Shown here: positions 27,228-35,244 of the stretch, piece after piece
How the letters are laid out: each line of letters starts with the position of its first letter
Position numbering within the stretch: the first letter of the stretch is position 1
NCBI GenBank assembly: GCA_017960585.1
Contig: JAGCYX010000068.1
Location: 1 to 45,585, forward strand
Direction: 5' to 3'
From: Bacteroidales bacterium
GTDB taxonomy: Bacteria; Bacteroidota; Bacteroidia; Bacteroidales; UBA932
DNA length: 45,585 nucleotides
Notes under the pieces: generated by a model
Database searches by the model: none
What the model saw: only the letters and a program-made list of their open reading frames with translations
Told to the model about the DNA's origin: nothing
Made by a program: the position numbers and the translations under genes

Positions 27228-28574
27228 CTAGATGAAGATATACCGCAGGATAAAGAGCGCGGCCATGACCCACATCGGGATGGAAATCTCCTTGAAGCGT
27301 CCGGCGATCGCGTGGGTGACCACGTAGGCGATCACGCCGATCAGGATACCGTCAGAGATGCTGTATGCCACCGGCATCAGGATGATGGTCAGGAAGGCCG
27401 GAATGCTCTTGCAGTAGTCTTCCCAGTGGATGGTCTTGATCGAAGGCATCATCATCACGCCGACGATAATCAGGGCCGGAGCCGTGGCGGCTCCCGGGAT
27501 GGACAGGAAAATCGGCGAGAAGAACAGCGCCAGTGCGAAGCAGATCGCCGTAGAGAAGGCAGTCATGCCCGTACGGCCGCCGGCACCGACACCCGCGGCA
27601 CTCTCGACATAGGTCGTCGTCGTGGAGGTGCCGAGGCAGGAGCCGCACACCGTGGCGATGGAATCGGCGAGGAACATCTTCTCCAGGCCGGGAATCTCCT
27701 CATTTCCCTTATTGATGATGCCAGCACCCTGATGGACGCCGATGATGGTTCCCATCGTATCGAACATATCGATGAACAGGAAGGTGAGCACGACCACCAG
27801 CATGTCCCAACTCAGGATATTGTGGAACTCGAACTGGCAGAAGATCGGGGACACGCTGTCCGGCAAGGACAGCAGCATCACGCCACCGGCATCATTGCGG
27901 GCCAGTTGCGTCACGGCGCTGCCGGTCGCGGGATCCTTGATGACCAGACCGATCAGCGCAGTAATGAGGATGCCGATCAGAATGCCGCCGCGAATCTTGA
28001 GCATCACCAGGCCGGCCGTAATCATCAAGCCGATGAAACCCACGAGGGCCGTGCCCTCGGTAATCTTGCCGAGGGTCACCAGCGTGGAGTCGGAATTGAC
28101 GATGATGCCGGCGTTCTGGAAGCCGATGAAGGCGATGAACAGGCCGATACCGGCGCCAATGGCCTTCTTCAGCGTGCCAGGGATGGAATTCAGCAGCCAG
28201 GTGCGCACCTTCGTGACGGTCATGATGATGAACAGGATACCTTCGATGAGCACGGCCGTCAGGGCGAACTGCCAGGAGTAGCCCATCGTGAGGCAGACCG
28301 TGTAGACGAAGAAGGCATTCAGACCCATGCCTGGCGCCAGTGCGAACGGCTTCTTGGCATAGAACGCCATGATCAGCGTACCGACGATGGCGGCCAGGGC
28401 CGTAGCCGTGAACACGGCTCCGCCGGGCATGCCGTCCAGGGCGCTGAAGATACCAGGGTTGACGGCCAGGATGTAGGCCATCGTCAGGAAGGTGGTAATG
28501 CCGGCGATGATCTCGGTCCGGACATTGTGCTTTCCGGCTTCGAAGCCGAAAGCCTTATTCAGGAAATTCGCCAT
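27228..28574 (-). CDS. Adenine/guanine/hypoxanthine permease, AzgA-type NCS2
   Basis: A 448-residue inner-membrane proton symporter for purine bases. Motifs of the AzgA/PbuG branch are clear: TEIIAGITTFLTMAYILAVNP at the N-terminus, ALAPGMGLNAFFVYTV, FIDMFDTMGTIIGV, and TSTTTTYVESAAGVGAGGRTG, which carries key residues of the purine site. About 13 membrane helices. It is the last gene of a three-gene unit with apt and a DUF5020 channel, 12 bases after the latter. The product would pass purine bases taken up through the outer membrane to the cytoplasm for Apt. Confidence 0.94.
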   Translation of the reverse strand: MANFLNKAFGFEAGKHNVRTEIIAGITTFLTMAYILAVNPGIFSALDGMPGGAVFTATALAAIVGTLIMAFYAKKPFALAPGMGLNAFFVYTVCLTMGYSWQFALTAVLIEGILFIIMTVTKVRTWLLNSIPGTLKKAIGAGIGLFIAFIGFQNAGIIVNSDSTLVTLGKITEGTALVGFIGLMITAGLVMLKIRGGILIGILITALIGLVIKDPATGSAVTQLARNDAGGVMLLSLPDSVSPIFCQFEFHNILSWDMLVVVLTFLFIDMFDTMGTIIGVHQGAGIINKGNEEIPGLEKMFLADSIATVCGSCLGTSTTTTYVESAAGVGAGGRTGMTAFSTAICFALALFFSPIFLSIPGAATAPALIIVGVMMMPSIKTIHWEDYCKSIPAFLTIILMPVAYSISDGILIGVIAYVVTHAIAGRFKEISIPMWVMAALFILRYIFI

Positions 28575-28586
28575 GGCGACGCGGGA

Positions 28587-29336
28587 CTAGAAAACCCACT
28601 TGATACCTGCGCAGGGACGGGCCCAGAAGCCCTTGGTGGTTCCGAAATTGTAGGAAAGTTCCACCTCGCCGCCGATGTTGAAGTTGTCGCAGCCGAAGTG
28701 CTGGCCCAGGTTGTACCAGAGCTGAGGCTCGGAAATGAACACGGTGCGGGCCGACTCCGGCAGGATGGTGCCGTTGTGGTCGGCGAAGAGGGTGTGGTCC
28801 TCCCACCAGAAATCGGCGAAGCCGGAGAAGCGGAGGCCCTTCACGCCGAAGAGGTCCTGCAGACCCCAGACGAAGGTGAACTGGAGGGGCACCTGCTGGT
28901 CGGTGTAGGTGATCTTCTTGTAGAGCACCTTGAAGTTGAAGGTATTGTTGAAGTCGGCGCTGTGCACGAAGTAATCCACACCGCCGAGGAAAGCGCTGTT
29001 GATCGTGAAGCCGTTATAGACGCCGCCGTTGTACTCCGCCTGGAGGCTCAGGGCGCCGAGGGCGCTGTCCTGCCAGAAGTTGAAGCAGCGGGCGATCTCG
29101 AAATAAGTGCCGCTCGGCGCATAGACCTTGTCCCTACTGTCCCGCGTGTTGAAGTCGTGGTCGATGAAGAAGAAGGTATTGCCCCAGTTGTCGGTGTAGA
29201 AGCCTTCGAGGGTCGTCGTGACGTGCTGGCGATCCGAGCCGAAGTCATAGAAAATCTGGAGATTGGTCTGCGCCTTTGCTCCTTGAGCAAAAAGCATTGC
29301 GGCGGAAACGGCCGCCATCAGGAATACTTTTTTCAT
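28587..29336 (-). CDS. Outer-membrane Tsx-like channel protein (DUF5020 family)
   Basis: A 249-residue protein with a signal peptide (MLFAQGAKAQ cut region) and an all-beta body of alternating polar and aromatic residues that suggests a 12-strand barrel (TNLQIFYDFGSDRQHVTTTLE to the final GIKWVF, ending in Phe as outer-membrane proteins do). It matches the DUF5020 family, which is related to nucleoside-specific channel Tsx. Placed between apt and a purine permease, it most likely lets nucleosides or purine bases through the outer membrane; function is inferred. Confidence 0.8.
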   Translation of the reverse strand: MKKVFLMAAVSAAMLFAQGAKAQTNLQIFYDFGSDRQHVTTTLEGFYTDNWGNTFFFIDHDFNTRDSRDKVYAPSGTYFEIARCFNFWQDSALGALSLQAEYNGGVYNGFTINSAFLGGVDYFVHSADFNNTFNFKVLYKKITYTDQQVPLQFTFVWGLQDLFGVKGLRFSGFADFWWEDHTLFADHNGTILPESARTVFISEPQLWYNLGQHFGCDNFNIGGEVELSYNFGTTKGFWARPCAGIKWVF

Positions 29337-29354
29337 CGTATGATATTAAGTTTG

Positions 29355-29882
29355 TCAGACTTTGATAATGGACTGCACGTCGATGCCGGCAGGCAGCGCC
29401 GCGCGGCCGTCCAGTTCTTCCAGCTCGATAATGAAGTTGATCATCAGCTGTTTGGGATGGAAATACTTGTCCATCATCCGGGCCGCGGCGCCCACGGTGC
29501 CGCCCGTGGCGAGCAGGTCGTCGTGGATCAGCACGACGTCGTCGGGCGAGATGGCGTCCTTGTGGATCTCGATCGTGTCGGGACCATATTCTTTCATATA
29601 GCGCTCGCTGTAGGTGTCGGCCGGCAGCTTGCCGGGCTTGCGGGCCATCACGAGGCCCGCGCCGAGACGGATCGCGAGGGCGGGGGCGATCACCAGGCCG
29701 CGGGTCTCCATACCCACCACCTTGGTAATTCCCTTGTCCTTATACATTTCGTAGAGCGTGTCGACGACCTCCTTCAGGCAGGCTGCGTCTTTAAATAGCG
29801 TGGTAACATCCCAGAAAAGGATGCCCTTTACGGGGAAATCCGGAACGGTCCGGATATGGGCTTTCAGGCTTTCTACACTCAT
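29355..29882 (-). CDS. apt: Adenine phosphoribosyltransferase
   Basis: Salvages adenine to AMP using PRPP. The 175-residue protein has FPVKGILFWDVTTL near the start, METRGLVIAPALA, the ARKPGKLP loop, YGPDTIEIHKDAI and the PRPP-binding motif VVLIHDDLLATGGTV. The frame stays open far upstream through rnr antisense, but family homology begins at MSVESLKAHI, so ATG at 29882 is the start. First gene of the purine unit; 18 bases separate it from the channel gene. A TATCTTCG box lies 19 bases upstream. Confidence 0.95.
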   Translation of the reverse strand: MSVESLKAHIRTVPDFPVKGILFWDVTTLFKDAACLKEVVDTLYEMYKDKGITKVVGMETRGLVIAPALAIRLGAGLVMARKPGKLPADTYSERYMKEYGPDTIEIHKDAISPDDVVLIHDDLLATGGTVGAAARMMDKYFHPKQLMINFIIELEELDGRAALPAGIDVQSIIKV

Positions 29883-29900
29883 AATGAAACTTACGGCATA

Positions 29901-29938
29901 CGAAGATACGGAATTTCCGCGAGAATTCGTTATCTTTG
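29901..29938. promoter_or_regulatory. Divergent -7 boxes for apt and rnr
   Basis: TATCTTTG on the plus strand (29931-29938) lies 16 bases ahead of the rnr ATG, and TATCTTCG on the minus strand (29908-29901) lies 19 bases ahead of the apt ATG. The first is a full match to TAnnTTTG; -33 boxes are not evident. Confidence 0.5.
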
Positions 29939-29954
29939 TTTTGATTATTTGATT

Positions 29955-32111
29955 ATGCAGAAAAGAAGTGCAAAGGGCCGGAAACCGTCCGGCAGGAAGA
30001 GACCCGGCGGAGGAAGCCGGAAGACCTTCCCGCAACTTGTGGGGAAGGTGCAGATGACCCGCGAAGGGTTCATTTTCGTCATTGTCGAAGGCCAGGACGA
30101 CGACATCTTCGTCAAGGCCTCCAAGACGCGCCATGCGCTGAACGGCGACACGGTACTCGTGGCCGTGACGCGGCAGAAGGGCGGGGACACCCGCCGCCGC
30201 GAGGGCGAGGTGGTGGAGATTCTCGAACGCTCCACACGCCCCTTCGTGGGCTTTTATCATACCGTCGGCGCCCAGGCCTGGGTGCTGATGCAGAGCAAGA
30301 CGATGCCCTATGACATCCAGGTGGACGCGGAGGCGGCCGCCGCGATGGGGGCGCAGCCCGGGATGAAGGTGGCCGCGGTCGTGGACCGCTGGGAGCGCCG
30401 CGAGCCGGGGCCGTTCGGCCACGTGACGGACGTGCTCGGGCAGCCCGGGGAGAACGATACGGAGATGCACGCCATCCTGGCGGAGTTCAATCTCCCCTAC
30501 CGTTTCTCGCCCGAAGTGGAGAACGCCGCCGACAAGATCTCGGACGAGATCACGGCGGACGACCTGAAGGGGCGGAAGGATTTCCGCGACACGTTCACGT
30601 TCACGATCGACCCGTCGGATGCGAAGGATTTCGACGATGCGCTGTCGTACAAGGCGCTGCCGAACGGAAATTACGAGGTCGGCGTGCACATCGCGGACGT
30701 GTCCTGGTACGTGCGGCCGGGGTCGCTGGTGGACAAGGAGGCGCGCGAGCGCGGCACGTCGGTCTACCTGGTGGACCGGACGGTGCCGATGTTGCCGGAG
30801 AAGCTGTGCAACAAGCTTTGCTCGCTGCGGCCGCACGAGGAGAAGCTGACGTTCTCGGCGGTCTTCGAACTGACTCCGAAAGCCGAAATCAAATCCCGCT
30901 GGATCGGCCGGACCGTCATCAACTCCAACTACCGTCTCGACTACGATCAGGCGCAGCAGATCATAGAAGGCGCTTCTGCCTCCGAAGCGGAGACGGCGGT
31001 CGATGCTGAAAACCGTAGCCACCCTCGGCTCCGTAAGAGGGAGGGGCCCGCTGACGAAGTCAGTGGGAGGGGTCCGGCGCAGCCGGACGTTTTCAGCATC
31101 GAGCCGCCACGCAGCGAGGAACTGGCAGAAGCGATTCTGACGCTACATAAATTAGCGAGTATCTTCAAGGAGAATGAGCGGAAGAACGGGGCGATCGATT
31201 TCGACCGGCCGGAGATGAAGGTGGAGGTGGACGAGAAGGGCAAGCCGGTGCGGGTGTACCAGAAGGTGTCCAAGGAAGCCAACTGGCTGATCGAGGAGTT
31301 TATGTTGCTGGCCAACCGGACGGTGGCGGAGTTCGCCGCCACGGGCGGGCAGATGAACGGCGTGGCGCAGAAGAACGCCAAGACCTTCGTGTACCGCGTC
31401 CACGGCGAGCCCAACGAGATCAAGCTCGAGAACCTCTACACCTTCGCCAAGGGCTTCGGCTACCGCATCCCGAACGAGCGCCCGACGGCCGGCCGCCGCG
31501 CCGCCAAGGACCTCAACGCCCTGCTGGAGTCCGCCAAGGGCAAGCCGGAGTTCGCCGCCCTGGAGAACCTGGCGCTGCGCGCCATGGCCAAGGCCTGCTA
31601 CAGCACCGACAACATCGGCCACTACGGCCTCGCCTTCAAGTTCTACACGCACTTCACCTCCCCCATCCGCCGCTACCCGGACCTGATGGTCCACCGCCTG
31701 CTGGCCCGCTACCTGGACAACGGCGAGGGCGCGAAGAAGGATAAATTCGAAGAGGAATGCCGCTACGCCTCCGAGCGCGAGCTCGTGGCGGCGGACGCCG
31801 AGCGCACCTCCACCAAATACAAGCTGGTCGAGTTCATGATGGACAAGATCGGCGAGGAGTACGACGGCCACGTGTCCGGCATCACCGAGTGGGGCATGTA
31901 CGTGGAGATCGAGCCGACCAAGATCGAGGGCATGGTGTCCGTGCGCGACATCAAGTCCGATTTCTACGAGTTCGACGAGCCGCGCTACCGGCTGGTCGGC
32001 AAGCGCCGCCACCACCAGTTCCGCCTCGGCGACCCGGTCCGCATCCGCGTCAAGAGCGCCAACCTGGAGCAGCGGCTCCTGGACTACGAACTGATCGAGA
32101 CGGCGGAGTAA
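29955..32111 (+). CDS. rnr: Ribonuclease R
   Basis: A 3'-5' processive exoribonuclease able to degrade structured RNA. The 718-residue protein has a basic N-terminus, cold-shock/OB domains (about 30-200), the RNB catalytic domain with IDPSDAKDFDDALS (metal-binding Asp residues) and a C-terminal S1 domain (about 630-718; GHVSGITEWGMYVEIE). ATG at 29955 is chosen since homology starts at MQKRSAKGRK; the open frame reaches 29856. Inside RNB, after LDYDQAQQIIEG, about 45 residues replace a short loop; they include a 101-base palindromic repeat (31001-31101). The frame resumes at ILTLHKLASIF. The loop is near the start of an RNB helix, so activity is likely kept. Confidence 0.94.
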   Translation: MQKRSAKGRKPSGRKRPGGGSRKTFPQLVGKVQMTREGFIFVIVEGQDDDIFVKASKTRHALNGDTVLVAVTRQKGGDTRRREGEVVEILERSTRPFVGFYHTVGAQAWVLMQSKTMPYDIQVDAEAAAAMGAQPGMKVAAVVDRWERREPGPFGHVTDVLGQPGENDTEMHAILAEFNLPYRFSPEVENAADKISDEITADDLKGRKDFRDTFTFTIDPSDAKDFDDALSYKALPNGNYEVGVHIADVSWYVRPGSLVDKEARERGTSVYLVDRTVPMLPEKLCNKLCSLRPHEEKLTFSAVFELTPKAEIKSRWIGRTVINSNYRLDYDQAQQIIEGASASEAETAVDAENRSHPRLRKREGPADEVSGRGPAQPDVFSIEPPRSEELAEAILTLHKLASIFKENERKNGAIDFDRPEMKVEVDEKGKPVRVYQKVSKEANWLIEEFMLLANRTVAEFAATGGQMNGVAQKNAKTFVYRVHGEPNEIKLENLYTFAKGFGYRIPNERPTAGRRAAKDLNALLESAKGKPEFAALENLALRAMAKACYSTDNIGHYGLAFKFYTHFTSPIRRYPDLMVHRLLARYLDNGEGAKKDKFEEECRYASERELVAADAERTSTKYKLVEFMMDKIGEEYDGHVSGITEWGMYVEIEPTKIEGMVSVRDIKSDFYEFDEPRYRLVGKRRHHQFRLGDPVRIRVKSANLEQRLLDYELIETAE
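31001..31101 (+). repeat. 101-bp palindromic insert inside rnr
   Basis: Ends are a perfect 13-bp inverted repeat, CGATGCTGAAAAC (31001-31013) and GTTTTCAGCATCG (31089-31101). Inside are smaller hairpins, e.g. GTCCGGC/GCCGGAC around 31072-31088 and CTGACGAAGTCAG around 31051-31063. Translated as residues about 349-383, rich in Arg, Pro and Ser and without likeness to RNase R. Confidence 0.85.
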
Positions 32112-32132
32112 TCGCCCGTTGACGGGTCCCAG

Positions 32133-32223
32133 GTGCGCCTAACGGGCCCGAGATGGTCCCGGTAGAAGCAATTTACCCCCTTTTTTGCTTCTACCGGGAC
32201 AGAATTTGGACCGTTAGGAGCAC
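32133..32223. repeat. 91-bp compound palindrome downstream of rnr
   Basis: Inner arms are a perfect 16-bp inverted repeat, GTCCCGGTAGAAGCAA (32156-32171) and TTGCTTCTACCGGGAC (32185-32200), around a T- and C-rich 13-base spacer. Outer arms also pair: GTGCGCCTAACGGGCC on the left and GGACCGTTAGGAGCAC on the right. It lies 21 bases past the rnr stop and could act as a terminator or RNA stabiliser, but there is no T tract after the stem, so it may be another mobile repeat. Confidence 0.8.
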
Positions 32224-32230
32224 GTGTCTG

Positions 32231-32285
32231 CAAATGACTCCGGGCATAATTGCTCGGAGTCATTTTGTAACTAACAGATAATCAG
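32231..32285. repeat. Family B palindromic element copy 2 / bidirectional terminator
   Basis: AAATGACTCCGGGC (32232-32245) pairs with GCTCGGAGTCATTT (32252-32265) with one G-T pair; right end CAGATAATCAG as in the other copies, but the left arm is cut short by the preceding palindrome. Lies between convergent rnr and manA. Its right flank (GATAATCAGCAGGACCTTTT) is shared with copy 3. Confidence 0.85.
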
Positions 32286-32301
32286 CAGGACCTTTTTCGG
32301 C

Positions 32302-33234
32302 CTACGGGTGCGTCGTCATCAGGCGGAGGCCGTCGGGGCCGGGTTCGAAGGAAACCGGGCCGTCGGAGGCCGGAATCAGCACGGCTTCGCCGGGGGTGAG
32401 GGTCGTTTCGTCTTTTTCCGTCCGGATTACACCCGAGCCGGCCAGGCCGATCACAATCAGGAAATCTGACGCGGCGGACGGAAAAGCGGAGCCGGAATTG
32501 GTTTTCCGGCAAACTTGTCCGGAAAATAATTCCGGGCCGCCCGTCTGGAAGACTCCGTCCGCCGCCGGAGAAAGATCGTAGAGCGTGGTCGTGAAGTACG
32601 GGCAGCGGACGAGCTCGACAGGCGCGTCCTGCTTCGGCTCATACGGCGTCCGGTACTCCGGATAGACCTGATAATCAATCGCATCCTTCGCCTCCTGCGT
32701 ATGCAGCTGTCGCGGCTTGCCGTCCAGGCCGGGACGGTTGTAATCGTAGATGCGGTAGGTGATGTCGGAGGTCTGCTGGACCTCGGCCAGGAAGCACCCG
32801 CCGCCGATGGCGTGGATGCGGCCGGAAGGCAGGAAAAACACGTCGCCGGGCGCCACGGTATGCTCCGCCAGCACCTCGGTGATGCGGTTCTCCTCCACCA
32901 GGCGGACGTAGTCGTCGGGCGTGATGGCCTCCTTGAGGCCGGAAATCAGCTTCGCTCCGGGCTCGGCGCCGATCACGTACCACATTTCCGACTTGCCGCT
33001 GCAGCCATGGCGCTTCGCGGCCAGTTCGTTGTCCGGATGCACCTGGATGCTGAGATCCCGCCTGGCGTCGATGAACTTGATCAGCAGCGGGAAAGTGCCG
33101 GGGTACAGTTCGGTGATCATCTTGCCCGCTTCCGGGCCTTCGGCCACCACCGATTCGCTGCCCGGGACACCGGAAAGCACCCAGCTTTCCGTGCCCCAGA
33201 CCAGCGTCTTGAGAATCGGCTTGAACTTGTACAT
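32302..33234 (-). CDS. manA: Mannose-6-phosphate isomerase, class I
   Basis: Interconverts fructose-6-phosphate and mannose-6-phosphate, linking glycolysis with mannose and GDP-sugar supply. The 310-residue cupin has zinc-site motifs FIDARRDLSIQVHPDNE, KSEMWYVI, and LPSGRIHAIGGG, plus YRIYDYNRPG. Length fits the short Bacteroidota form, yet residues about 233-249 (GGPELFSGQVCRKTNSGS) are encoded by a palindromic insert (32491-32536) in the C-terminal cupin, between YDLSPAADG and SDFLIVIGLAGSG. The catalytic cupin is untouched. Follows gpmI by 8 bases; the two form an operon. Confidence 0.92.
   Translation of the reverse strand: MYKFKPILKTLVWGTESWVLSGVPGSESVVAEGPEAGKMITELYPGTFPLLIKFIDARRDLSIQVHPDNELAAKRHGCSGKSEMWYVIGAEPGAKLISGLKEAITPDDYVRLVEENRITEVLAEHTVAPGDVFFLPSGRIHAIGGGCFLAEVQQTSDITYRIYDYNRPGLDGKPRQLHTQEAKDAIDYQVYPEYRTPYEPKQDAPVELVRCPYFTTTLYDLSPAADGVFQTGGPELFSGQVCRKTNSGSAFPSAASDFLIVIGLAGSGVIRTEKDETTLTPGEAVLIPASDGPVSFEPGPDGLRLMTTHP
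32491..32536 (-). repeat. In-frame palindromic insert inside manA
   Basis: GCCGGAATTGGTTTTCCGG (32491-32509) pairs with CCGGAAAATAATTCCGGGC (32518-32536, starting at CC) with few mismatches and an 8-base loop. It encodes a loop rich in Gly, Ser and Asn in the second cupin domain. Confidence 0.75.
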
Positions 33235-33242
33235 GGGCGGGC

Positions 33243-34766
33243 TTAGATGAGCGGCTCGGCGGTCATCGCGGCGGGCTGCGGGATGCCCATCAGCTTGAGG
33301 ATGGTCGGCGCCACGTTGCAGAGGGCGCCGTCCTTGACGGTCTTCACGGCGTCGCCGGCGTTCATCACGACGAACTGCACCGTGTTGAGGGAGTGGGCCG
33401 TGTTCGGCGTGCCGTCCGGGTTCACCTCGAAGTCGGCGTTGCCGTGGTCGGCGGTCAGCAGCACCACGTAGTCATGCGCGATGGCGGCCTCGACAACCTT
33501 GCCCACCAGCTTGTCGATGCACTCGACCGTCTTGGTGACGGCGGTGTAGACGCCCGTGTGGCCCACCATGTCGCCGTTGGCGAAGTTCAGGATGATGAGG
33601 TCCTCGACCTCGGAGTTGATCTTGTCGATCAGCTTCTCGGCCACCTCGGGGGCGCTCATCTGCGGCAGCAGGTCGTAGGTCGGCACCTTCGGGGAGTTGA
33701 CCAGGATGCGGTCCTCGCCCTCGAACTGCAGCTCACGGCCGCCGTTGAAGAAGAAGGTCACGTGGGCGTATTTCTCCGTCTCGGCGATGCGCAGCTGGCG
33801 CTTGCCGGCCTTGGAGACCGTCTCGCCGAGGGTGTCGTTCACCAGCTCCTTGTCGAAGAGGATGTGCACGCCGGTGAAGGAGGCATCGTACGGAGTCAGG
33901 CAGCAGTAGTACAGCGGCAGGGTGTGCATACCCTCTTCCGGCATGTCCTTCTGCGTCAGCACGGCCGTCAGCTCGCGGGCGCGGTCGTTGCGGAAGTTGT
34001 AGAAGATGATGGCGTCGCCTTCCTCGACCTTCGCCAGCGGAGCGCCGGCGGCGTCGGTGATGACGATCGGCTTCACGAACTCATCGGTCACGTCGGCGTC
34101 GTAGGACGCCTGGATGCCGTCGATGGCGGACTGGAACGCCGCGCCCTTGCCCTCGACCAGCAGGTCGTAGGCCTCTTTCACGCGGCCCCAGCGCTTGTCG
34201 CGGTCCATGGCGTAGAAGCGGCCGCATACGGAAGCGATCTTGCCCGTGGTCTCGGCCATCTTCTGCTCCAGCTCCTCGAGGAAGCCCTTGCCGCTGCGCG
34301 GGTCGGTGTCGCGGCCGTCCATGAAGGCGTGGACGTAGACCTTGTCCAGGCCGTACTCCTTCGCCACGCGGAGGAACTCATACACGTGCTCCAGGGAGGA
34401 ATGCACGCCGCCGTGGGAGGTGAGGCCCATCAGGTGAAGCTTCTTGCCGGAGGTCTTGACGTAGTCGTAGACCGCCTTGATCTCGGCGTTCTCCAGGAAC
34501 TTGTGGTCGCGGACGGCCATGTTGATTTTGACGAGGTCCTGATAGACCACGCGGCCGGCGCCCAGGTTCATGTGGCCGACCTCGGAGTTGCCCATCTGTC
34601 CGTCAGGCAGACCGACGTATTCGCCGCAGGCCTGCAGGTGGCCGGCGGGATATTTCGCACGCAGTCTGTCGATCACCGGCGTGCCCTGCGCCCAGATAGC
34701 GTTGGAATAATTGTGTTCGCCCTCGCCCCAACCGTCGAGGATCATCAGAAGTACTTTACGGTTCAT
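33243..34766 (-). CDS. gpmI: 2,3-bisphosphoglycerate-independent phosphoglycerate mutase
   Basis: Glycolytic enzyme that converts 3- to 2-phosphoglycerate using two Mn ions. The 507-residue protein has the alkaline-phosphatase-fold start [10 protein letters not shown], the catalytic Ser in [51 protein letters not shown] and [13 protein letters not shown] at 34766 (MNRKVLL) fits the family best; an in-frame ATG at 34778 adds four residues. First gene of gpmI-manA. Confidence 0.96.
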   Translation of the reverse strand: MNRKVLLMILDGWGEGEHNYSNAIWAQGTPVIDRLRAKYPAGHLQACGEYVGLPDGQMGNSEVGHMNLGAGRVVYQDLVKINMAVRDHKFLENAEIKAVYDYVKTSGKKLHLMGLTSHGGVHSSLEHVYEFLRVAKEYGLDKVYVHAFMDGRDTDPRSGKGFLEELEQKMAETTGKIASVCGRFYAMDRDKRWGRVKEAYDLLVEGKGAAFQSAIDGIQASYDADVTDEFVKPIVITDAAGAPLAKVEEGDAIIFYNFRNDRARELTAVLTQKDMPEEGMHTLPLYYCCLTPYDASFTGVHILFDKELVNDTLGETVSKAGKRQLRIAETEKYAHVTFFFNGGRELQFEGEDRILVNSPKVPTYDLLPQMSAPEVAEKLIDKINSEVEDLIILNFANGDMVGHTGVYTAVTKTVECIDKLVGKVVEAAIAHDYVVLLTADHGNADFEVNPDGTPNTAHSLNTVQFVVMNAGDAVKTVKDGALCNVAPTILKLMGIPQPAAMTAEPLI

Positions 34767-34793
34767 ATCTTGTATCATTTATAATCGAGCCTA

Positions 34794-34801
34794 CAAAGAT
34801 A
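34794..34801 (-). promoter_or_regulatory. Probable -7 box for gpmI
   Basis: TATCTTTG on the minus strand, 27 bases ahead of the ATG at 34766; exact TAnnTTTG match. No TTTG at the expected -33 distance. Confidence 0.5.
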
Positions 34802-34805
34802 ATCA

Positions 34806-34842
34806 AAATAAGGATAGCATCTTACGGGATGCCATCCTTATT
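34806..34842. terminator. Hairpin upstream of gpmI
   Basis: AAATAAGGATAGCATC pairs with GATGCCATCCTTATTT with one mismatch and a six-base loop, flanked by A and T tracts on each side. It directly precedes the gpmI -7 box, where the -33 region would be. It may end transcripts reaching from the M3 peptidase side, or shape the gpmI promoter. Confidence 0.6.
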
Positions 34843-35080
34843 TGTGGGGATTCGCCTTTCAAGCCCGAAGCCTCTTGCACAAGTCCGGAGCTTTGCCCGA
34901 ATGTCTCTACAACCCGGTTTTTAAACGTGCCGATTTCGATACGTTTAAAATGAATGCCGGCACGAATGCATATTCATTCTCAATCAAAGAATAGAATGAG
35001 AATTTGTAAGGTATTGGCATCATCTTAACCGCGAAATCTCCCTTTCTCGTCGCCATCGGCCTGGCCAGGAAAAGGTCCTG
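34843..35080. other. Gene-free spacer with several hairpins
   Basis: No coding sequence supported here. It is poorer in GC than the rest and holds a perfect inverted repeat TTTTAAACGT (34919-34928) / ACGTTTAAAA (34941-34950) with a 12-base loop, then a pair of imperfect hairpins built from ATGAATGC / GCATATTCAT and TCATTCT / AGAATGA up to about 35000. No tRNA or known RNA class was recognised. Confidence 0.55.
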
Positions 35081-35154
35081 CTGATTATCAGTTAGTTACA
35101 AAATAACTCCGGGCAAAACTGCCCGGAGTTATTTTATAAGTGCTTGATAATCAA
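35081..35154. repeat. Family B palindromic element copy 3 / terminator
   Basis: Stem AAAATAACTCCGGGC / GCCCGGAGTTATTTT (right arm 35121-35135) with loop AAAACT, flanked by CTGATTATCAG on the left and TTGATAATCAA (35144-35154) on the right, the same plan as 1617-1690. The A in AATAACT and T in GTTATT are changed together compared with copy 1 (GACTCC), which keeps the stem. Likely terminator for the minus-strand M3 peptidase transcript. Confidence 0.85.
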
Positions 35155-35162
35155 CATTAGGA

Positions 35163-35185
35163 GATTCCGGATCAAGCCCGGAATG
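35163..35185. repeat. Short palindromic repeat (ATTCCGG...CCGGAAT)
   Basis: ATTCCGGATCAAGCCCGGAAT, followed by GAC; a hairpin form I recall from many bacterial intergenic regions. It sits between the family B element and the family A element, making a row of three different palindromes after the M3 gene. Confidence 0.6.
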
Positions 35186-35196
35186 ACTATGTTTGT

Positions 35197-35244
35197 CGGA
35201 GCGAAGCGACGCAGGGGGTCCGGGGGGTTAGCCCACCGGTCATA
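35197..35244 (-). repeat. Family A repeat at the 3' end of the M3 peptidase gene
   Basis: On the minus strand: TATGACCGGTGGGCTAACC, then CCCCGGACCCCCTGCGTCGC, then TTCGCTCCG. The TGA inside its opening TATGACC is the stop codon of the M3 peptidase gene. Confidence 0.8.

Noticed and set aside
27165..29798. Long plus-strand open frame across the purine operon
   Set aside because: Translation is low-complexity (Asp, Gly, His, Gln) and spans three well-recognised minus-strand genes.
29883..31022. N-terminal extension of apt through the rnr region
   Set aside because: The added stretch is the antisense of rnr; Apt homology starts at the ATG at 29882, which also has a -7 box ahead of it.
34767..35239. 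tRNA or small RNA gene in the longest spacer
   Set aside because: No cloverleaf with a TTCGAATC-type arm or CCA end could be made; hairpins alone are not enough to call an RNA gene.
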